From Magnetococcales bacterium (lineage in GTDB: Bacteria > Pseudomonadota > Magnetococcia > Magnetococcales > Magnetaquicoccaceae): a stretch of 64,000 nt of DNA. The DNA is taken from NCBI GenBank assembly GCA_015231375.1, contig JADGBT010000006.1:1-64000 (forward strand). Direction: 5' to 3'. The notes below the pieces were generated by a model. The model ran no database searches. It saw nothing but the letters and a program-made list of their open reading frames with translations, and was not told where the DNA came from. Both the position numbers and the translations under genes were made by a program. Positions 1 to 9,459 of the stretch are shown here, piece after piece. How positions within the stretch are numbered: the stretch's first letter is position 1; each line of letters opens with the position of its first letter.

Positions 1-391
1 CGATGGTGTGGGTGTACAAGACCCGCTTCACCGCATTGCCGGGCAGTTGAATGCCACCGACAATGCCTTTTTCGTTCATCCAACTCCGCGCCGCGTTCAG
101 GCTGAAGCTGCGGGTTTCCACTGCATTGACCGGTTGCAGCCAGGTCGGGGCGATCCCGATCAGATCCATGGAGGTGGTCAAAGCGGCCCACTTGTCGGGA
201 CCGGCCCCGATGGTGGTCTTGCGATACCACTGCCCGGTATCCTGGGCGATGGCCAGGGAACCCACGGACAGCAGGTCAGCCTGGACACCAGACGGGGCGG
301 AAGGGAAAACCTGGAATTGCACCTTGCCATCCAGATCCAACCCACCCTTGATGCGAAACGGAGCGACAGTACCCATGATTTGAATCTCCAT
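1..391 (-). CDS. phage structural protein of unknown function, partial
   Basis: The reading frame is open from the ATG at 391 to the left edge of the window, so the C-terminus is missing. It begins MEIQIMGTVAPFRIKGG; the second Met, at 376, is an alternative start. A typical phage virion composition is seen (short beta-rich segments such as the QWYRKTTIGAGPDKW stretch), but no named domain is recognised. It is the last visible member of the leftward head and tail series and lies 44 bp after the previous gene. It is probably a tail or connector protein by position; this is inference. Confidence 0.6.
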   Translation of the reverse strand, partial: MEIQIMGTVAPFRIKGGLDLDGKVQFQVFPSAPSGVQADLLSVGSLAIAQDTGQWYRKTTIGAGPDKWAALTTSMDLIGIAPTWLQPVNAVETRSFSLNAARSWMNEKGIVGGIQLPGNAVKRVLYTHTI

Positions 392-434
392 ACAAATTGT
401 TTGACTACGATTGGCGAAATGCCACACAACGACT

Positions 435-908
435 TCAAGCAAAAATCCCGATCTTCATGCTGCTCACGTCCAGCAATCCGTCATAAAGCGACGTGAACAC
501 CATCCGCACTTCATCCCCGTCGGCCACGAAAGCGATCTCGTAGACGATGATGTCCGCATCTCCCGTGATGGCGTATTCCGTGAATGCGATGGATCCTCCT
601 CTGGTAAACACATTGATCTCGCTGCCGACGCCCAGACCATTGACCGGGTCCGAGATGGTCAGCAGCCACTTGACCTGCCGGTACTGCCTTGGCATGGCTA
701 CCTGATCCACAACCGTCGGGATATCGCGGGCAATACCGTCCACGCGCCTGGGGTTCTCCCCGAACGGCCACCCTCCGGTTGCTTGCAAAACCACTGGTGA
801 AGAGCATTGCAGCCATTCGTCCGTGACCGCGACATTGAGTTGCTGATCGCCAACCGTCACAACGATGGGCTGCTCGCCTACCGTGACGTTGATCTTCTGG
901 TCGGCCAT
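435..908 (-). CDS. phage protein, probable tail/adsorption accessory
   Basis: A 157-residue protein. Its N-terminal ~30 residues are three imperfect beta repeats (KINVTVGEQPIVVTVGDQQLN), followed by a folded domain with many hydrophobic beta strands. I recognise no catalytic motif or family. It lies 2 bp after the preceding minus-strand gene, so it is co-transcribed with the capsid-side genes. The repetitive beta N-terminus would suit an attachment or fibre-associated role, but that is inference. Confidence 0.6.
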   Translation of the reverse strand: MADQKINVTVGEQPIVVTVGDQQLNVAVTDEWLQCSSPVVLQATGGWPFGENPRRVDGIARDIPTVVDQVAMPRQYRQVKWLLTISDPVNGLGVGSEINVFTRGGSIAFTEYAITGDADIIVYEIAFVADGDEVRMVFTSLYDGLLDVSSMKIGIFA

Positions 909-910
909 GG

Positions 911-1300
911 CTATGCGCCGTTGCTGCGGGTGATGTCCGGCAACACCTGGATGCGGCCACTGATGAAGGTGGCCACCACCGGTGGAGTGCCCGGATCACC
1001 TGGAATGCCGGGGATGACCTTCTGCATGTCGTAGAGGTAAATGCCCGGCTCGATCACGCTGGTCTCCGTGGAGTCCAGCAGAAGCGCCCCGGACCCGGCC
1101 ACGGAGGCCGACGTTGCCGGAAAGACGATCCGTTTCTGCAGCACGGCGGCACTGTCCGGATCCGAGGCCGTCTGTTTCATGGTGAACCACAGTTCATGGC
1201 CGGTGATGTCGATGGGACGCCCGGCCACGGTGGCAAACGACAGGGAAAAGACCTTGGTGTCTCCCCGGTAGAACTGGAAATTGTTGGTTGGCCGCGTCAT
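911..1300 (-). CDS. phage protein with BppU-like N-terminal motif
   Basis: The start is set at the ATG at 1300 (MTRPTNNFQFYRGDTK), because the longer frame from 1342 adds an arginine-rich stretch not expected in the family. The FYRGDTKVFSLSF opening resembles the N-terminal domain of phage baseplate upper proteins, which begin with a similar RGD-x-xxFxL segment. A Gly-Pro-rich patch (IPGIPGDPGTPP, about residues 98 to 109) looks like a short collagen-like linker. It follows the joining protein leftward by 67 bp. The baseplate or tail role is inferred from this resemblance and from position. Confidence 0.55.
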   Translation of the reverse strand: MTRPTNNFQFYRGDTKVFSLSFATVAGRPIDITGHELWFTMKQTASDPDSAAVLQKRIVFPATSASVAGSGALLLDSTETSVIEPGIYLYDMQKVIPGIPGDPGTPPVVATFISGRIQVLPDITRSNGA

Positions 1301-1367
1301 GGGTCGCTCCGGGCGTAAAAAAACGCGCACCGGGCGCGTCATGGATGAGCGATGGTTGAACCCTGGG

Positions 1368-1745
1368 TCAGAAAGCGAACGGATCCTGGATTCGGTTGAG
1401 AATCAGCATGGCCAAGCCTTTGCCATCGGGCTGCACGTCCAGAACGCGATACAGCAGCCCGGCAACGGTCACATCATCCCCGGCCATGGGTTCGATGAGA
1501 TCCCCAGTGATGATCAGGTCGGCCAACTTGATTTCCACCACCGTATGGAGGCTGACAGCGTCCAGGCCGTCACGACCACCCAGTGCGACGATCTCCCGCT
1601 TGGCATCGAAAATCCCCACCAGATCGATGGGGGTTCCGGCAAACTCCGGTCGTTCGTCCAGGGAGGGTATATAGATCACCGGCACTCCGAAGGTGGCAAA
1701 GCAGGGCCGGTTCACGAGATCGAGCAACCTGTCCCAACGGGCCAT
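1368..1745 (-). CDS. phage head-tail joining protein
   Basis: The start is taken at the ATG at 1745, giving MARWDRLLDLVNRPC and 125 residues. The longer frame from 1811 would run through the end of the upstream gene. The TGA of the upstream DUF2190 gene ends at 1745, so the two genes touch and are translationally coupled. The protein resembles small head-tail joining proteins of lambda-type phages, with an early FGVPVIYIP strand and a C-terminal LLYRVLDVQPDGKGLAMLIL strand pair. Its position after capsid and cement genes fits a connector role. Confidence 0.6.
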   Translation of the reverse strand: MARWDRLLDLVNRPCFATFGVPVIYIPSLDERPEFAGTPIDLVGIFDAKREIVALGGRDGLDAVSLHTVVEIKLADLIITGDLIEPMAGDDVTVAGLLYRVLDVQPDGKGLAMLILNRIQDPFAF

Positions 1746-2071
1746 CAGACCACCCCGTTCAACCGCACCCGGGTGGTGGCATCCCCAACGGCGACGGCCA
1801 CGAGGGCGCAACCGACCAGGGTGTTGGTGCCAACGGTGGTGGTGACGTTTTTGGCGGTGTTGTCCCAGTAGACCTTGGCCCCCTGGGTGATGGCCACGGC
1901 GGCCTTGGGCAGGTCCACCACGCCTTCGGTGATCATCTCCAGGTTGTCGCCAGACGCGGCATCGGAGACGGCCACGCCGAACAGTGTCCCGACAAGCACG
2001 CCTCCGCCACTGCTCACAGCGGCAGGCGCGGCCACCGTGACGATGTCGCCAGGCTGAATAAAATTCTTCAT
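1745..2071 (-). CDS. DUF2190 capsid cement/decoration protein
   Basis: A 108-residue protein with the DUF2190 signature: MKNFIQPGDIVTVAAPA at the start, then VLVGTLFGVAV, and near the end a VGCALVAVAVGDATTRVRL strand. Members of this family are small beta-barrel cement proteins that decorate phage heads. The gene sits immediately downstream of the protease-capsid fusion gene (49-bp gap) and overlaps the joining protein gene, the usual order in lambda-like head modules. Confidence 0.85.
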   Translation of the reverse strand: MKNFIQPGDIVTVAAPAAVSSGGGVLVGTLFGVAVSDAASGDNLEMITEGVVDLPKAAVAITQGAKVYWDNTAKNVTTTVGTNTLVGCALVAVAVGDATTRVRLNGVV

Positions 2072-2119
2072 TGTTCGATTCCTTTTGGTGGTTTCATGGG
2101 AGACGAATGCCGGGGAATG

Positions 2120-4129
2120 TTACGCCCCAGGGTTCTTGTACATGCCGCGCCAGTCAATGGCCTTGGCTCCGAAATCCAGACGGGCCTTGATCTCCACCCC
2201 GTCCACATCGAAGCCGATGCGGGTTTCGATATAGACGCCGTTTTGGCCTTCCAGGTAGGCGTATTCGATGGTATCGATCTGGCCGGGGTTGGCGGACATG
2301 TACCATGCCTTGTCGCCGTTGACGGCGGCGTCCAGACGAGGTTCGGCGATCACCGTCAGGGTGCGCAAAGACTGAGGCACCACGTCGGCAGATTTGGCCG
2401 GGATCATGTTGACCGCCAGCAACTGTTCGGCGGTCACCTCCAAAGCGGCGGGGACGATGATGAAGGCAGGACGCACGTTGAGGGTGGTCAGGCCGTCAAT
2501 CCCGGTCTGAATGCCCATGGCCCTGCGGGCCGCGCCCAGGGTGGTGACGGAGATCACGGCACCCGCCGCCGCCAAATTTTTGTGACCGGCGTGGAACAGG
2601 GACACGCCGTCACCCATGTTCGGATTGGCGGTGATGATGCCCCACACCACGTCGCTTTCCAGATTGGCCGCCGCAACACCAAACAATTGCGGGATGCGGG
2701 TGAAGGCGTTCAGGTCGTCGTTGACCAGCACCTGCCGGGAGATGGCGATGATCTTGCCATAGGTTTCGACCCGGTAGGACTCCTTGCCTTCGCCCAACGG
2801 TCCCCGTTTGAATTCACCACCTTCGTTGACCTTTTCCAGGGCCGGTGCCTCGCCCAGTTGCACACGGGTCATGGCCTTGAAGTCGCTGGCGATCACCTGG
2901 CGGCAGAAGGGTTGAAAGGTACGCGGGGCGGTGTCATAGGCGTTGCGCAGGGTTTTGTTGGCCACGTTGGCCAGGATATTGGGAAAATCGGAACCGGTCA
3001 GCAACGCGCGGGTGGCCACATCGTAGCGTGTCATCCCCTTGGTGGTGCGACCGCCGTCGGCTTCCAGAAAGGTCCGGGCCATCTCCACCAGGGTCAACCC
3101 ACGCCACTCGCGAGCGGCGTCGGAGAGTTTGTGAGAGGTGGGATCGAAGCGGTGCAGCAGGGCGTTTTCCACCGCCGCGTTGCGGGTGGTTTTTTCATCC
3201 TGACCGGTCATGACCACATGATTCTGAATCGCGATGGAACCGCTGGCACGCCGGGCGGCCTCATCGATCAGGCTCCTGCGGGCATCGTCCAGGGTGATGC
3301 CACCTTGCACCAGTTTGTCGGCGAAGACACGGTCCACTTTCAGTTTCTCCTGGGCGTCGTAAATATCCGCAGACCGTTTTCTCTCCGCGATGACAGCCTG
3401 TCGGGCCATGGTTTCCGCCTCTTCCTGGGTGGTTTCTCTCGTCAGTTGGGCAGGATCAACCGGTTTTATTGCCACTTTCACAGGAGGAGGCGTCGCTTGA
3501 CGGGTGGCGACATCGGCGACAGGATCTGTCGCCGGTTCAGCATGGGGTTTGGCTTGATCAGGCATTTCGGCTCCTCTGATGTGAATCATCTGACAGGGAT
3601 GGGTGGCGGTCTCTTTTGATCGGAACCCCGCGCCGGGGTCGGCACCAATCGGGACGGCGGACAATTCCAAGGGGGTCCAATCCACCGCCCGCCAAAGCGG
3701 AACTTTTCCGGTCTCCTCGGTGATTTCGTATCGGCGCACGGTGTATCCCACGGAGACATTGCGCAGGATCCCCTCCTGGACATCCTGGAAGATGGGGGCC
3801 ACGTCCTCCCGACTGGAGAAGCGCACCACGGCGCGGCCAACCCCATCAACAATCCATGCGCGCTCCACCACCCCGATAATGCCCTCCAGGGCGCTGGCGT
3901 CGTGGCTGTCCAGGAGCGGGGCCCCGCCGTTCAGGCGGGACAGGTCCACATGAGCCGGATCCATGGAGAGGGTTTCGTCGTAGCTCTGGCCGGACATCCA
4001 GTCCCGTCTTCGCACGACTGCACCGGTGGACCAGACCATCTCCACGGTACGGGCATCGGCGTTCACGGATTCTGGAACAAAGCTCGCCGACCGGATCTGC
4101 ATCGGCAGATCAACCTGTTGATGCGGCAT
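2120..4129 (-). CDS. prohead protease-major capsid protein fusion
   Basis: A 669-residue single-chain protein. Residues ~1 to 180 form a prohead serine protease: the LLDSHD motif supplies the His and the RNVSVGY motif the likely nucleophilic Ser. Residues ~215 to 310 are a charged, helical, scaffold-like delta segment (EEAETMARQAVIAERKRSADI). Residues ~330 to 669 are an HK97-fold major capsid domain ending FGAKAIDWRGMYKNPGA. A GGAGA ribosome site precedes the ATG at 4129, which overlaps the portal gene by 20 bp. Fused proteases release themselves during head maturation; the cleavage site cannot be read here. Confidence 0.85.
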   Translation of the reverse strand: MPHQQVDLPMQIRSASFVPESVNADARTVEMVWSTGAVVRRRDWMSGQSYDETLSMDPAHVDLSRLNGGAPLLDSHDASALEGIIGVVERAWIVDGVGRAVVRFSSREDVAPIFQDVQEGILRNVSVGYTVRRYEITEETGKVPLWRAVDWTPLELSAVPIGADPGAGFRSKETATHPCQMIHIRGAEMPDQAKPHAEPATDPVADVATRQATPPPVKVAIKPVDPAQLTRETTQEEAETMARQAVIAERKRSADIYDAQEKLKVDRVFADKLVQGGITLDDARRSLIDEAARRASGSIAIQNHVVMTGQDEKTTRNAAVENALLHRFDPTSHKLSDAAREWRGLTLVEMARTFLEADGGRTTKGMTRYDVATRALLTGSDFPNILANVANKTLRNAYDTAPRTFQPFCRQVIASDFKAMTRVQLGEAPALEKVNEGGEFKRGPLGEGKESYRVETYGKIIAISRQVLVNDDLNAFTRIPQLFGVAAANLESDVVWGIITANPNMGDGVSLFHAGHKNLAAAGAVISVTTLGAARRAMGIQTGIDGLTTLNVRPAFIIVPAALEVTAEQLLAVNMIPAKSADVVPQSLRTLTVIAEPRLDAAVNGDKAWYMSANPGQIDTIEYAYLEGQNGVYIETRIGFDVDGVEIKARLDFGAKAIDWRGMYKNPGA

Positions 4130-5591
4130 CGATACTCTCCATCAGTTTGGGTTGGCCATTTTTGGTGGTCTGGCGCGCGTCGATGTCCGTGACGATCTTG
4201 AACAGATCCCAAATTTTGTACATTTCGCTGAATTCCGCCATGACGACATCCGGGTCGTATCCTTGACGAGAGATGGCCGTCTGGGGCGACATCAGCCCAT
4301 TTCGCACCGACAGCACTTCGGCCATGATGTCCTTGACCGGATCGACCGACTCGAAGCGCGGTGGCGTCCACTGCAACCGGATGGGCACGTTGCCGATCAA
4401 TCCGGCGGCCTGGGCCGTGGTCAGGAATTGATTCCACACCGGCTGACAGATCTGGGGAATCAGCACATGCTTCTGGGTGGCGTCCACCCGGCGACGGAAC
4501 TCCAACAGCCCGGCGCGAATGGAGGAGTAGTTGACCTTGGAAAGATCCCCCGTGAGCAGTTCATAGGTCAGACCCAGCCCCGCCGCCACGGCGTGATTGT
4601 GCAACTGGGCATATTCGGCGTATCCAGAGGTCGAGGCGGGTTGACCGAATTTGATGTCCTCGCCTGGCTTGAGGTACTCCACCACTCCAGGCTCCAACCC
4701 TTCAATCGTCCGGCCACTGGCGTCCTTGTCACCACCGGTGTCCTCCGGGGCCTCGGCACCCGTGACGAACGCGGTGAAGCAGGCCTCCATTTTCTTGCGC
4801 ACCAGTTCCGCCACATCGTAATCATCCAGATCGCGCATCCGCAGCAACGCAGGCGCGAACCAGGTGACACCCCGGTTCTGGCCGGGACGCAAACGGTCAT
4901 AGAGATGCAGCACGTCCGTGACCGGAACGCGGATGCTTTTGGCCATGCTGCCCTGTCGCATGGATCCAGGATGACGCGGGAAGAGCCAGTACGCCACCCG
5001 CATGCCCAGGGCGTTGAACTCAATGCCCTGCTGGATGAACCCACCACCGGACAGATTCCGGTCCGAGGTGCTGTCCAGGTGGTCGCACTCCAGCACCCGC
5101 AATTGCAACGGCACCCGCATGCCGAACGAGGATGGCCGACGCACCAATTGCAGGAGGCACTCACCGCTCTCCACCATGCTGCGGGCCATGAGGGTCTGAA
5201 TGCCGTAGAAAGTCGTGCGACCGTCCGCGTCGCAATTCTCCGAGAATTCGTCCCACAGGCTGGTCACCTGATCGTCCAGGGCCTGGGTTTCCGCTTTGGG
5301 ACGCGGGGTGATGCCGGAGCCGATCATGCTGGAGGCATGGGTCATCACCGCCTTGGCCGCATAGGGATTGTTGCGCACCAGATCCCTGGCGCGATCCCGC
5401 AGGCGGAAAGAGGCGATGGCCACCTCGGAATCGGCATCGGTGCCAGCCGTGATCCACCCGCCGGTCAACCGTCCGGTCTTGGCCCCGTCGTACCCGCGAC
5501 GCAGGGCTTGCAATGCGTTTCTGGTTTGGGCATGACGCAAGGCTCTTTTCGGCGCGATCCATCCCGCCAGATTGTCGAGCCAATTGGACAT
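4110..5591 (-). CDS. phage portal protein, lambda gpB family
   Basis: A 493-residue protein matching the lambda-type portal family. It has an N-terminal RDRARDLVRNNPYAAKAV segment, a central LEFRRRVDATQKHVLIPQIC region and a conserved PPRFESVDPVKDIMAE segment. The portal is the dodecameric DNA channel at one head vertex and binds the terminase. It lies between the gpW-like and protease-capsid genes, with 6 bp and a 20-bp overlap respectively, as expected for one operon. The C-terminus is short, with no fused protease. Confidence 0.9.
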   Translation of the reverse strand: MSNWLDNLAGWIAPKRALRHAQTRNALQALRRGYDGAKTGRLTGGWITAGTDADSEVAIASFRLRDRARDLVRNNPYAAKAVMTHASSMIGSGITPRPKAETQALDDQVTSLWDEFSENCDADGRTTFYGIQTLMARSMVESGECLLQLVRRPSSFGMRVPLQLRVLECDHLDSTSDRNLSGGGFIQQGIEFNALGMRVAYWLFPRHPGSMRQGSMAKSIRVPVTDVLHLYDRLRPGQNRGVTWFAPALLRMRDLDDYDVAELVRKKMEACFTAFVTGAEAPEDTGGDKDASGRTIEGLEPGVVEYLKPGEDIKFGQPASTSGYAEYAQLHNHAVAAGLGLTYELLTGDLSKVNYSSIRAGLLEFRRRVDATQKHVLIPQICQPVWNQFLTTAQAAGLIGNVPIRLQWTPPRFESVDPVKDIMAEVLSVRNGLMSPQTAISRQGYDPDVVMAEFSEMYKIWDLFKIVTDIDARQTTKNGQPKLMESIDAASTG

Positions 5592-5597
5592 CGGGTG

Positions 5598-5801
5598 TTA
5601 TCCTCTGGAGAATCCAAGCACGGTACGATTGGGGCGGGTAGCACCGGAACCTCCGGAGATGGCCTGCTCGATTACCCGGATCCGGCGCAGCAAGTCCGCC
5701 TCCGAGCCGTATTCCACGGTTTTACCTTCATGGACGATGCGCAGGGCACCGGAAGCATAGGCCTCTTTCAGCGCGTCCAATTCCGCATTGGTGAAACTCA
5801 T
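5598..5801 (-). CDS. gpW-like head-tail connector
   Basis: Read from the ATG at 5801 (MSFTNAELDALKEAYASG), which overlaps the terminase stop as ATGA. The upstream ATG at 5819 lies inside the terminase gene. The 67-residue protein resembles the gpW family, small alpha/beta proteins that plug the portal before tail joining. It has a helix from residues ~3 to 15, a short beta hairpin (RIVHEGKTVEYGS), and a second helix with basic residues (LLRRIRVIEQAI). Position between terminase and portal matches lambda gpW. Confidence 0.75.
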   Translation of the reverse strand: MSFTNAELDALKEAYASGALRIVHEGKTVEYGSEADLLRRIRVIEQAISGGSGATRPNRTVLGFSRG

Positions 5802-7729
5802 CTGCGTCCCTCCCGCCATCTGTCACGCGCGCTGCCCAACCACGATTCACGGTTTCTTTCTGCCACCATCCTGGGTTTCTCCGGCAGCACGATCTTGGGT
5901 GTCTCCGGCATGATGATTGTTGGCAAATGGATCTCCTGCCCATCTTTCATGGGGAACGCCTCGCGCCGGTCGGCTTCCTTGTTCAACTGGAGACCAATGG
6001 ACATCAGCCCGTGCAGGGCGGCCAGGGCGTACACCCGACAATCGAGAGCCTCGTTGCGGTCGCCGTCTTTCTTGTGCCACTCGCGGACAGGACGCCCTCG
6101 GATGTACCTGGTGCGAATTTTCTCTGCCGTCAGTTGGCGAAACCACTCGGCGTCCCGATCATGGGGAAAGTGGCAATAGCCCGGCCCGGCTTCCTTGATG
6201 CGCAGACGGGCGTAGGTCGCCTCCTTGGCCGCGTCCACGCCGACCTTGTACAACGGGATGCGCCCCTTGTTGTTGAGACTGGCTCGTTGCGGCCAGATGG
6301 GAATGCCCATCCCGCCAAACCCCTTGATGCCCCACACCCGGCGAGCGATCTTCGTGCGGCAAAAATCGTAGGTTGGCACGGTATTGTGTCCGCCGGTATC
6401 TATGCCGACGGCGCGGATGTGGAAATCCGGCAGTTGCCGGGAATGGGGGAATGGCCGCAGCAGCAATTCGTCCAACTCGGCCCACACCGCCGGACCCGCC
6501 GGATCGCCATGCAAAATGAAATACCCCACGGACCAGGACTCCTCGTCCCGGCCCCAACCGACCACCTCCACTTCCAAACGATCATCCTGGCCATCGACTC
6601 CGGCGGTCAGGAGGATGACTCCCGCCGGAAGCAGGTCGCCAAAGATCTCCCGGCGGATCATCAATCCCTCGCCATCCAGTTTCTCGGAGGACTCCTCCCA
6701 GCTTTGGCCCAGTTTGGTGTTGGTCCACACCTTGAGCCGTACCGGATCCCGGTAAACCTGGCCGTGCTGAATGGCGATGTCCGCCCACGACGCCCAACCA
6801 TGGGGGCTGTACAGGCTGCTCAAATGAAACCCAGCGATGGGACTGCCTGGGTTGTCCGGGATCCAGATGCCACGCTCCAGCATCCAGCCTTTCTGATAAT
6901 CCTGGATCCCCGCTCCACAATGCTCGCATTGGTAAAAGGCAAGGTACCGTTGGTGCTTCGGGAATTTGATGTGTTCCCACATCAGCACCTGTTTGGCGTT
7001 GCAATCCGGGCAGGGAACCCAGTACCGCCGTTGATCGCTCTCCTTGTAGGCGTCCTCGATCCGGCTGAACCCCTTGACTGTCGGCGTCGAGACGAAAAAG
7101 ATCTTGCGATTGGGAAAATTGGTGGTCCGTTGCATGGCCAGATCCACCGGATCCCCTTCGCCGTCCACATCGGCGAGATAGCCATCGATCTCGTCCATGA
7201 ACAGGTTGCAGACTGGCATGGAGCGCAGGCCGACCGCCGAACTGGCCCCGGTAATGACCAGCACGCCGCCCGGAAACTCCTTGCTCAGGAGCGTGTTGCC
7301 GCTGTCGCGTGCCCTGGACGGCTGCACCAGGGATTTCAGCACCGGACAGAGTTCAATCAATGAACTGATCCGCTGCCGGGAGACCCGTTTGGCCGTTTCC
7401 ACCGTGGGCTGTACCATCATGATGGGACCGGGGGATTGATCAATCGAATAGCCAATCCAGTTCAGGCCAATCTCGGTGCCGCCGATCTGCCCGCCTTTCA
7501 TGAACACGACCCGCTCCACCGGCGACGAGGGGGAAAGGCAGTCCATGATTTCTTTCAAGTATGGGGTCCGGCTGGTGCGCCATGGCCCAGGCGACCCGGA
7601 AGACTTCGACGAGAGCGTCCGGTTGGCATCGGCCCATTCGGAGACGCTCTGCAAGGGCCGGGGTTTGATCCCATACAGAAATGCCGACTTGTACGACAGC
7701 ATCCGGGTGTTCAAGGAGATGACGGTCAT
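5798..7729 (-). CDS. terminase large subunit, GpA family
   Basis: A 643-residue packaging motor. The ATPase part contains FMKGGQIGGTEIGLNW (residues ~75 to 92), the divergent Walker A-like loop typical of GpA terminases, and a DEIDGY Walker B at residues ~178 to 183. A zinc-binding cluster follows (WVPCPDCNAKQ, then QCEHCGAG). The nuclease half includes the TAGVDGQDDRLEVEVVGWG strand with acidic residues. The gene is 72 bp downstream of the methyltransferase gene and overlaps the gpW-like gene by 4 bp. It cuts concatemeric phage DNA and pumps it into the prohead. Confidence 0.92.
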   Translation of the reverse strand: MTVISLNTRMLSYKSAFLYGIKPRPLQSVSEWADANRTLSSKSSGSPGPWRTSRTPYLKEIMDCLSPSSPVERVVFMKGGQIGGTEIGLNWIGYSIDQSPGPIMMVQPTVETAKRVSRQRISSLIELCPVLKSLVQPSRARDSGNTLLSKEFPGGVLVITGASSAVGLRSMPVCNLFMDEIDGYLADVDGEGDPVDLAMQRTTNFPNRKIFFVSTPTVKGFSRIEDAYKESDQRRYWVPCPDCNAKQVLMWEHIKFPKHQRYLAFYQCEHCGAGIQDYQKGWMLERGIWIPDNPGSPIAGFHLSSLYSPHGWASWADIAIQHGQVYRDPVRLKVWTNTKLGQSWEESSEKLDGEGLMIRREIFGDLLPAGVILLTAGVDGQDDRLEVEVVGWGRDEESWSVGYFILHGDPAGPAVWAELDELLLRPFPHSRQLPDFHIRAVGIDTGGHNTVPTYDFCRTKIARRVWGIKGFGGMGIPIWPQRASLNNKGRIPLYKVGVDAAKEATYARLRIKEAGPGYCHFPHDRDAEWFRQLTAEKIRTRYIRGRPVREWHKKDGDRNEALDCRVYALAALHGLMSIGLQLNKEADRREAFPMKDGQEIHLPTIIMPETPKIVLPEKPRMVAERNRESWLGSARDRWREGRR

Positions 7730-7801
7730 GTTGAAAAGAACTCCCCATCAAGCACCGTCGTGCCTGCCAGCATGTCGCTTCATGCTGCGCCAGTTGCACT
7801 G

Positions 7802-9262
7802 TCAAGAGGCGTCAGGGGAGTCCAATGCAATGCCGCGCTCGGCGGCCACCATTTCAAACGTCTTGCCGCCGGAACCGTCCAGGTAGGCGATCTTGCCCGT
7901 GGCCTGGATGAACCGTTTCACGCCCACATCGACATAAACCGGACTGATTTCCATGGCATACACCCGGCGTCCGGTCAGTTGCCCGGCCATGATCTGGGAG
8001 CCGGAACCACTGAACGGCTCGTAGCACAATCCACCCGGTGGCACATGCTGACGCATCGGGATCCCAAAACAGTCCAGTGGTTTGGGTGTCGGGTGATCCG
8101 GGCGTTCGTCCCCGGCCAGGGATTTCAAATCCCAGACTGTCGAGAAATGCTCCACATCCTCGATCTTGGTCGGTCGGTTGCCCCGGATCCAGCCATAGAA
8201 ACAGGGTTCGTGCTTCCACAGGTAATGGGTGCGGGTCAGAACGGAAGCATTTTTGTTCCAAATGATCTGCTGGTGAACGAATGCGCCCAGTTTTTCCCAA
8301 ACCGCCTCGACCATGGCCTGACGCTTGGATGCATGCCAGCAATACCATGCCGCGTGGGGGTCGATGGCGTGATCGATGGCCGCCCGGATGAATCCCTCGT
8401 ACAGTTCCGGCCCCTGACTGGCGTCATCCCAGGTGACGCCGTAGGTGCCAGACCAGTCCTTGTTTCCGCCCACCCAGCCTTTCTTGCCAACGGCGGCCAC
8501 GGCGTCCGTCCCTTCCTGCGTGGCTTTCTCCTTGTCCCGCCTGTTCGGGGGGTGATTGGTTCCGTCATAATCAACAAGGTATGGCGGGTCGGTCGCGAAA
8601 AGAATGGCCCGTTCTCCATTCATCAGACGGATGACATCCTCGGCTTTGGTGCTGTCGCCACACAGCAGGCGGTGATCCCCCAGCACCCAGAGATCACCTG
8701 GACGAGTGACCGGGTTGGCGGGCGGTTCAGGGATGGAGTCCTCGTTGCCGTTTCCACCGCCTTCGCCTTGCTCACCGTCACCGATCCTGTCCAGAATCCC
8801 GGCCAGTTCATCGTCGGAAAACCCAAGCACATCCAGATCAAAACCGTTATCCCGCAACCGTTCGATTTCGACATCCATGATGTCGAAATCCCACCCGGCC
8901 TGCAGGGCCAACTGGTTATCGGCCAGAATATAAGCCCGTCGCTGCACGTCGGTCAGGTGATCAAGGATGATGACCGGCACAACCGTCATCTTCAACTTGC
9001 GGGCGGCCAACAGGCGGCAATGCCCGGCGATGATCCCGGATTGGCTGTCCACCAGAATGGGGTTCGTGAACCCGAATTCTTTGATGCTGGCCGCCACCTG
9101 GTCAACTTGTCCGGGGGTGTGCGTTCGCGCATTGTTGGCGTATGGGATCAATCGTTCCACATCCCACGCTTCGATTGCCCTGGCCATGGAAATGGCAACG
9201 GCTTTCTCCGCAGGCGGCACTTCACCTTTCAGGGGGACCACTGCCTTTTGGGCGCGTGTCAT
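7802..9262 (-). CDS. phage ParB-domain DNA methyltransferase
   Basis: A 486-residue two-domain protein. Residues ~18 to 115 are a ParB/sulfiredoxin-like domain (YANNARTHTPGQVDQVAASI, then GIIAGHCRLLAA). Residues ~210 to 480 are an N6-adenine/N4-cytosine methyltransferase with catalytic DPPYLVDYD (motif IV) preceding a SAM-binding FSGSGSQIMAGQLTGR (motif I), the beta-class order. Such proteins are common beside terminase genes and may protect phage DNA from restriction or mark packaging sites. It is co-transcribed with the small terminase gene through an intervening small gene. Confidence 0.88.
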   Translation of the reverse strand: MTRAQKAVVPLKGEVPPAEKAVAISMARAIEAWDVERLIPYANNARTHTPGQVDQVAASIKEFGFTNPILVDSQSGIIAGHCRLLAARKLKMTVVPVIILDHLTDVQRRAYILADNQLALQAGWDFDIMDVEIERLRDNGFDLDVLGFSDDELAGILDRIGDGEQGEGGGNGNEDSIPEPPANPVTRPGDLWVLGDHRLLCGDSTKAEDVIRLMNGERAILFATDPPYLVDYDGTNHPPNRRDKEKATQEGTDAVAAVGKKGWVGGNKDWSGTYGVTWDDASQGPELYEGFIRAAIDHAIDPHAAWYCWHASKRQAMVEAVWEKLGAFVHQQIIWNKNASVLTRTHYLWKHEPCFYGWIRGNRPTKIEDVEHFSTVWDLKSLAGDERPDHPTPKPLDCFGIPMRQHVPPGGLCYEPFSGSGSQIMAGQLTGRRVYAMEISPVYVDVGVKRFIQATGKIAYLDGSGGKTFEMVAAERGIALDSPDAS

Positions 9263-9459
9263 GACTCCGCCCCAGGAACAGGATCAGGAGCCAACCCGGC
9301 CAAGAAAGCCTTGGTGTATGCTTTCCGTCCTGCGTCCATTTGGGCAGCCCGTATGGATGCGCGCATTTGCGCACATCTCGCCGCACAGTCACGCAGGTCT
9401 GCGCATGCCTTGGCGAGAGCAAAGGCCAATATGCGCATTTTCATTTTACGCCTTTTCAT
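9259..9459 (-). CDS. small basic phage protein
   Basis: A 66-residue lysine/arginine- and alanine-rich protein read from the ATG at 9459 (MKRRKMKMRILAFALAKA); further Met codons at 9444 and 9438 are alternatives. It overlaps the small terminase gene by 14 bp at its 5' end and the methyltransferase gene by ATGA at its 3' end, so it sits inside a coupled operon, which is the main reason to accept it. The ACADLRDCAARCAQM segment has three Cys in a helix-like spacing. No family is recognised. Confidence 0.5.
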   Translation of the reverse strand: MKRRKMKMRILAFALAKACADLRDCAARCAQMRASIRAAQMDAGRKAYTKAFLAGLAPDPVPGAES

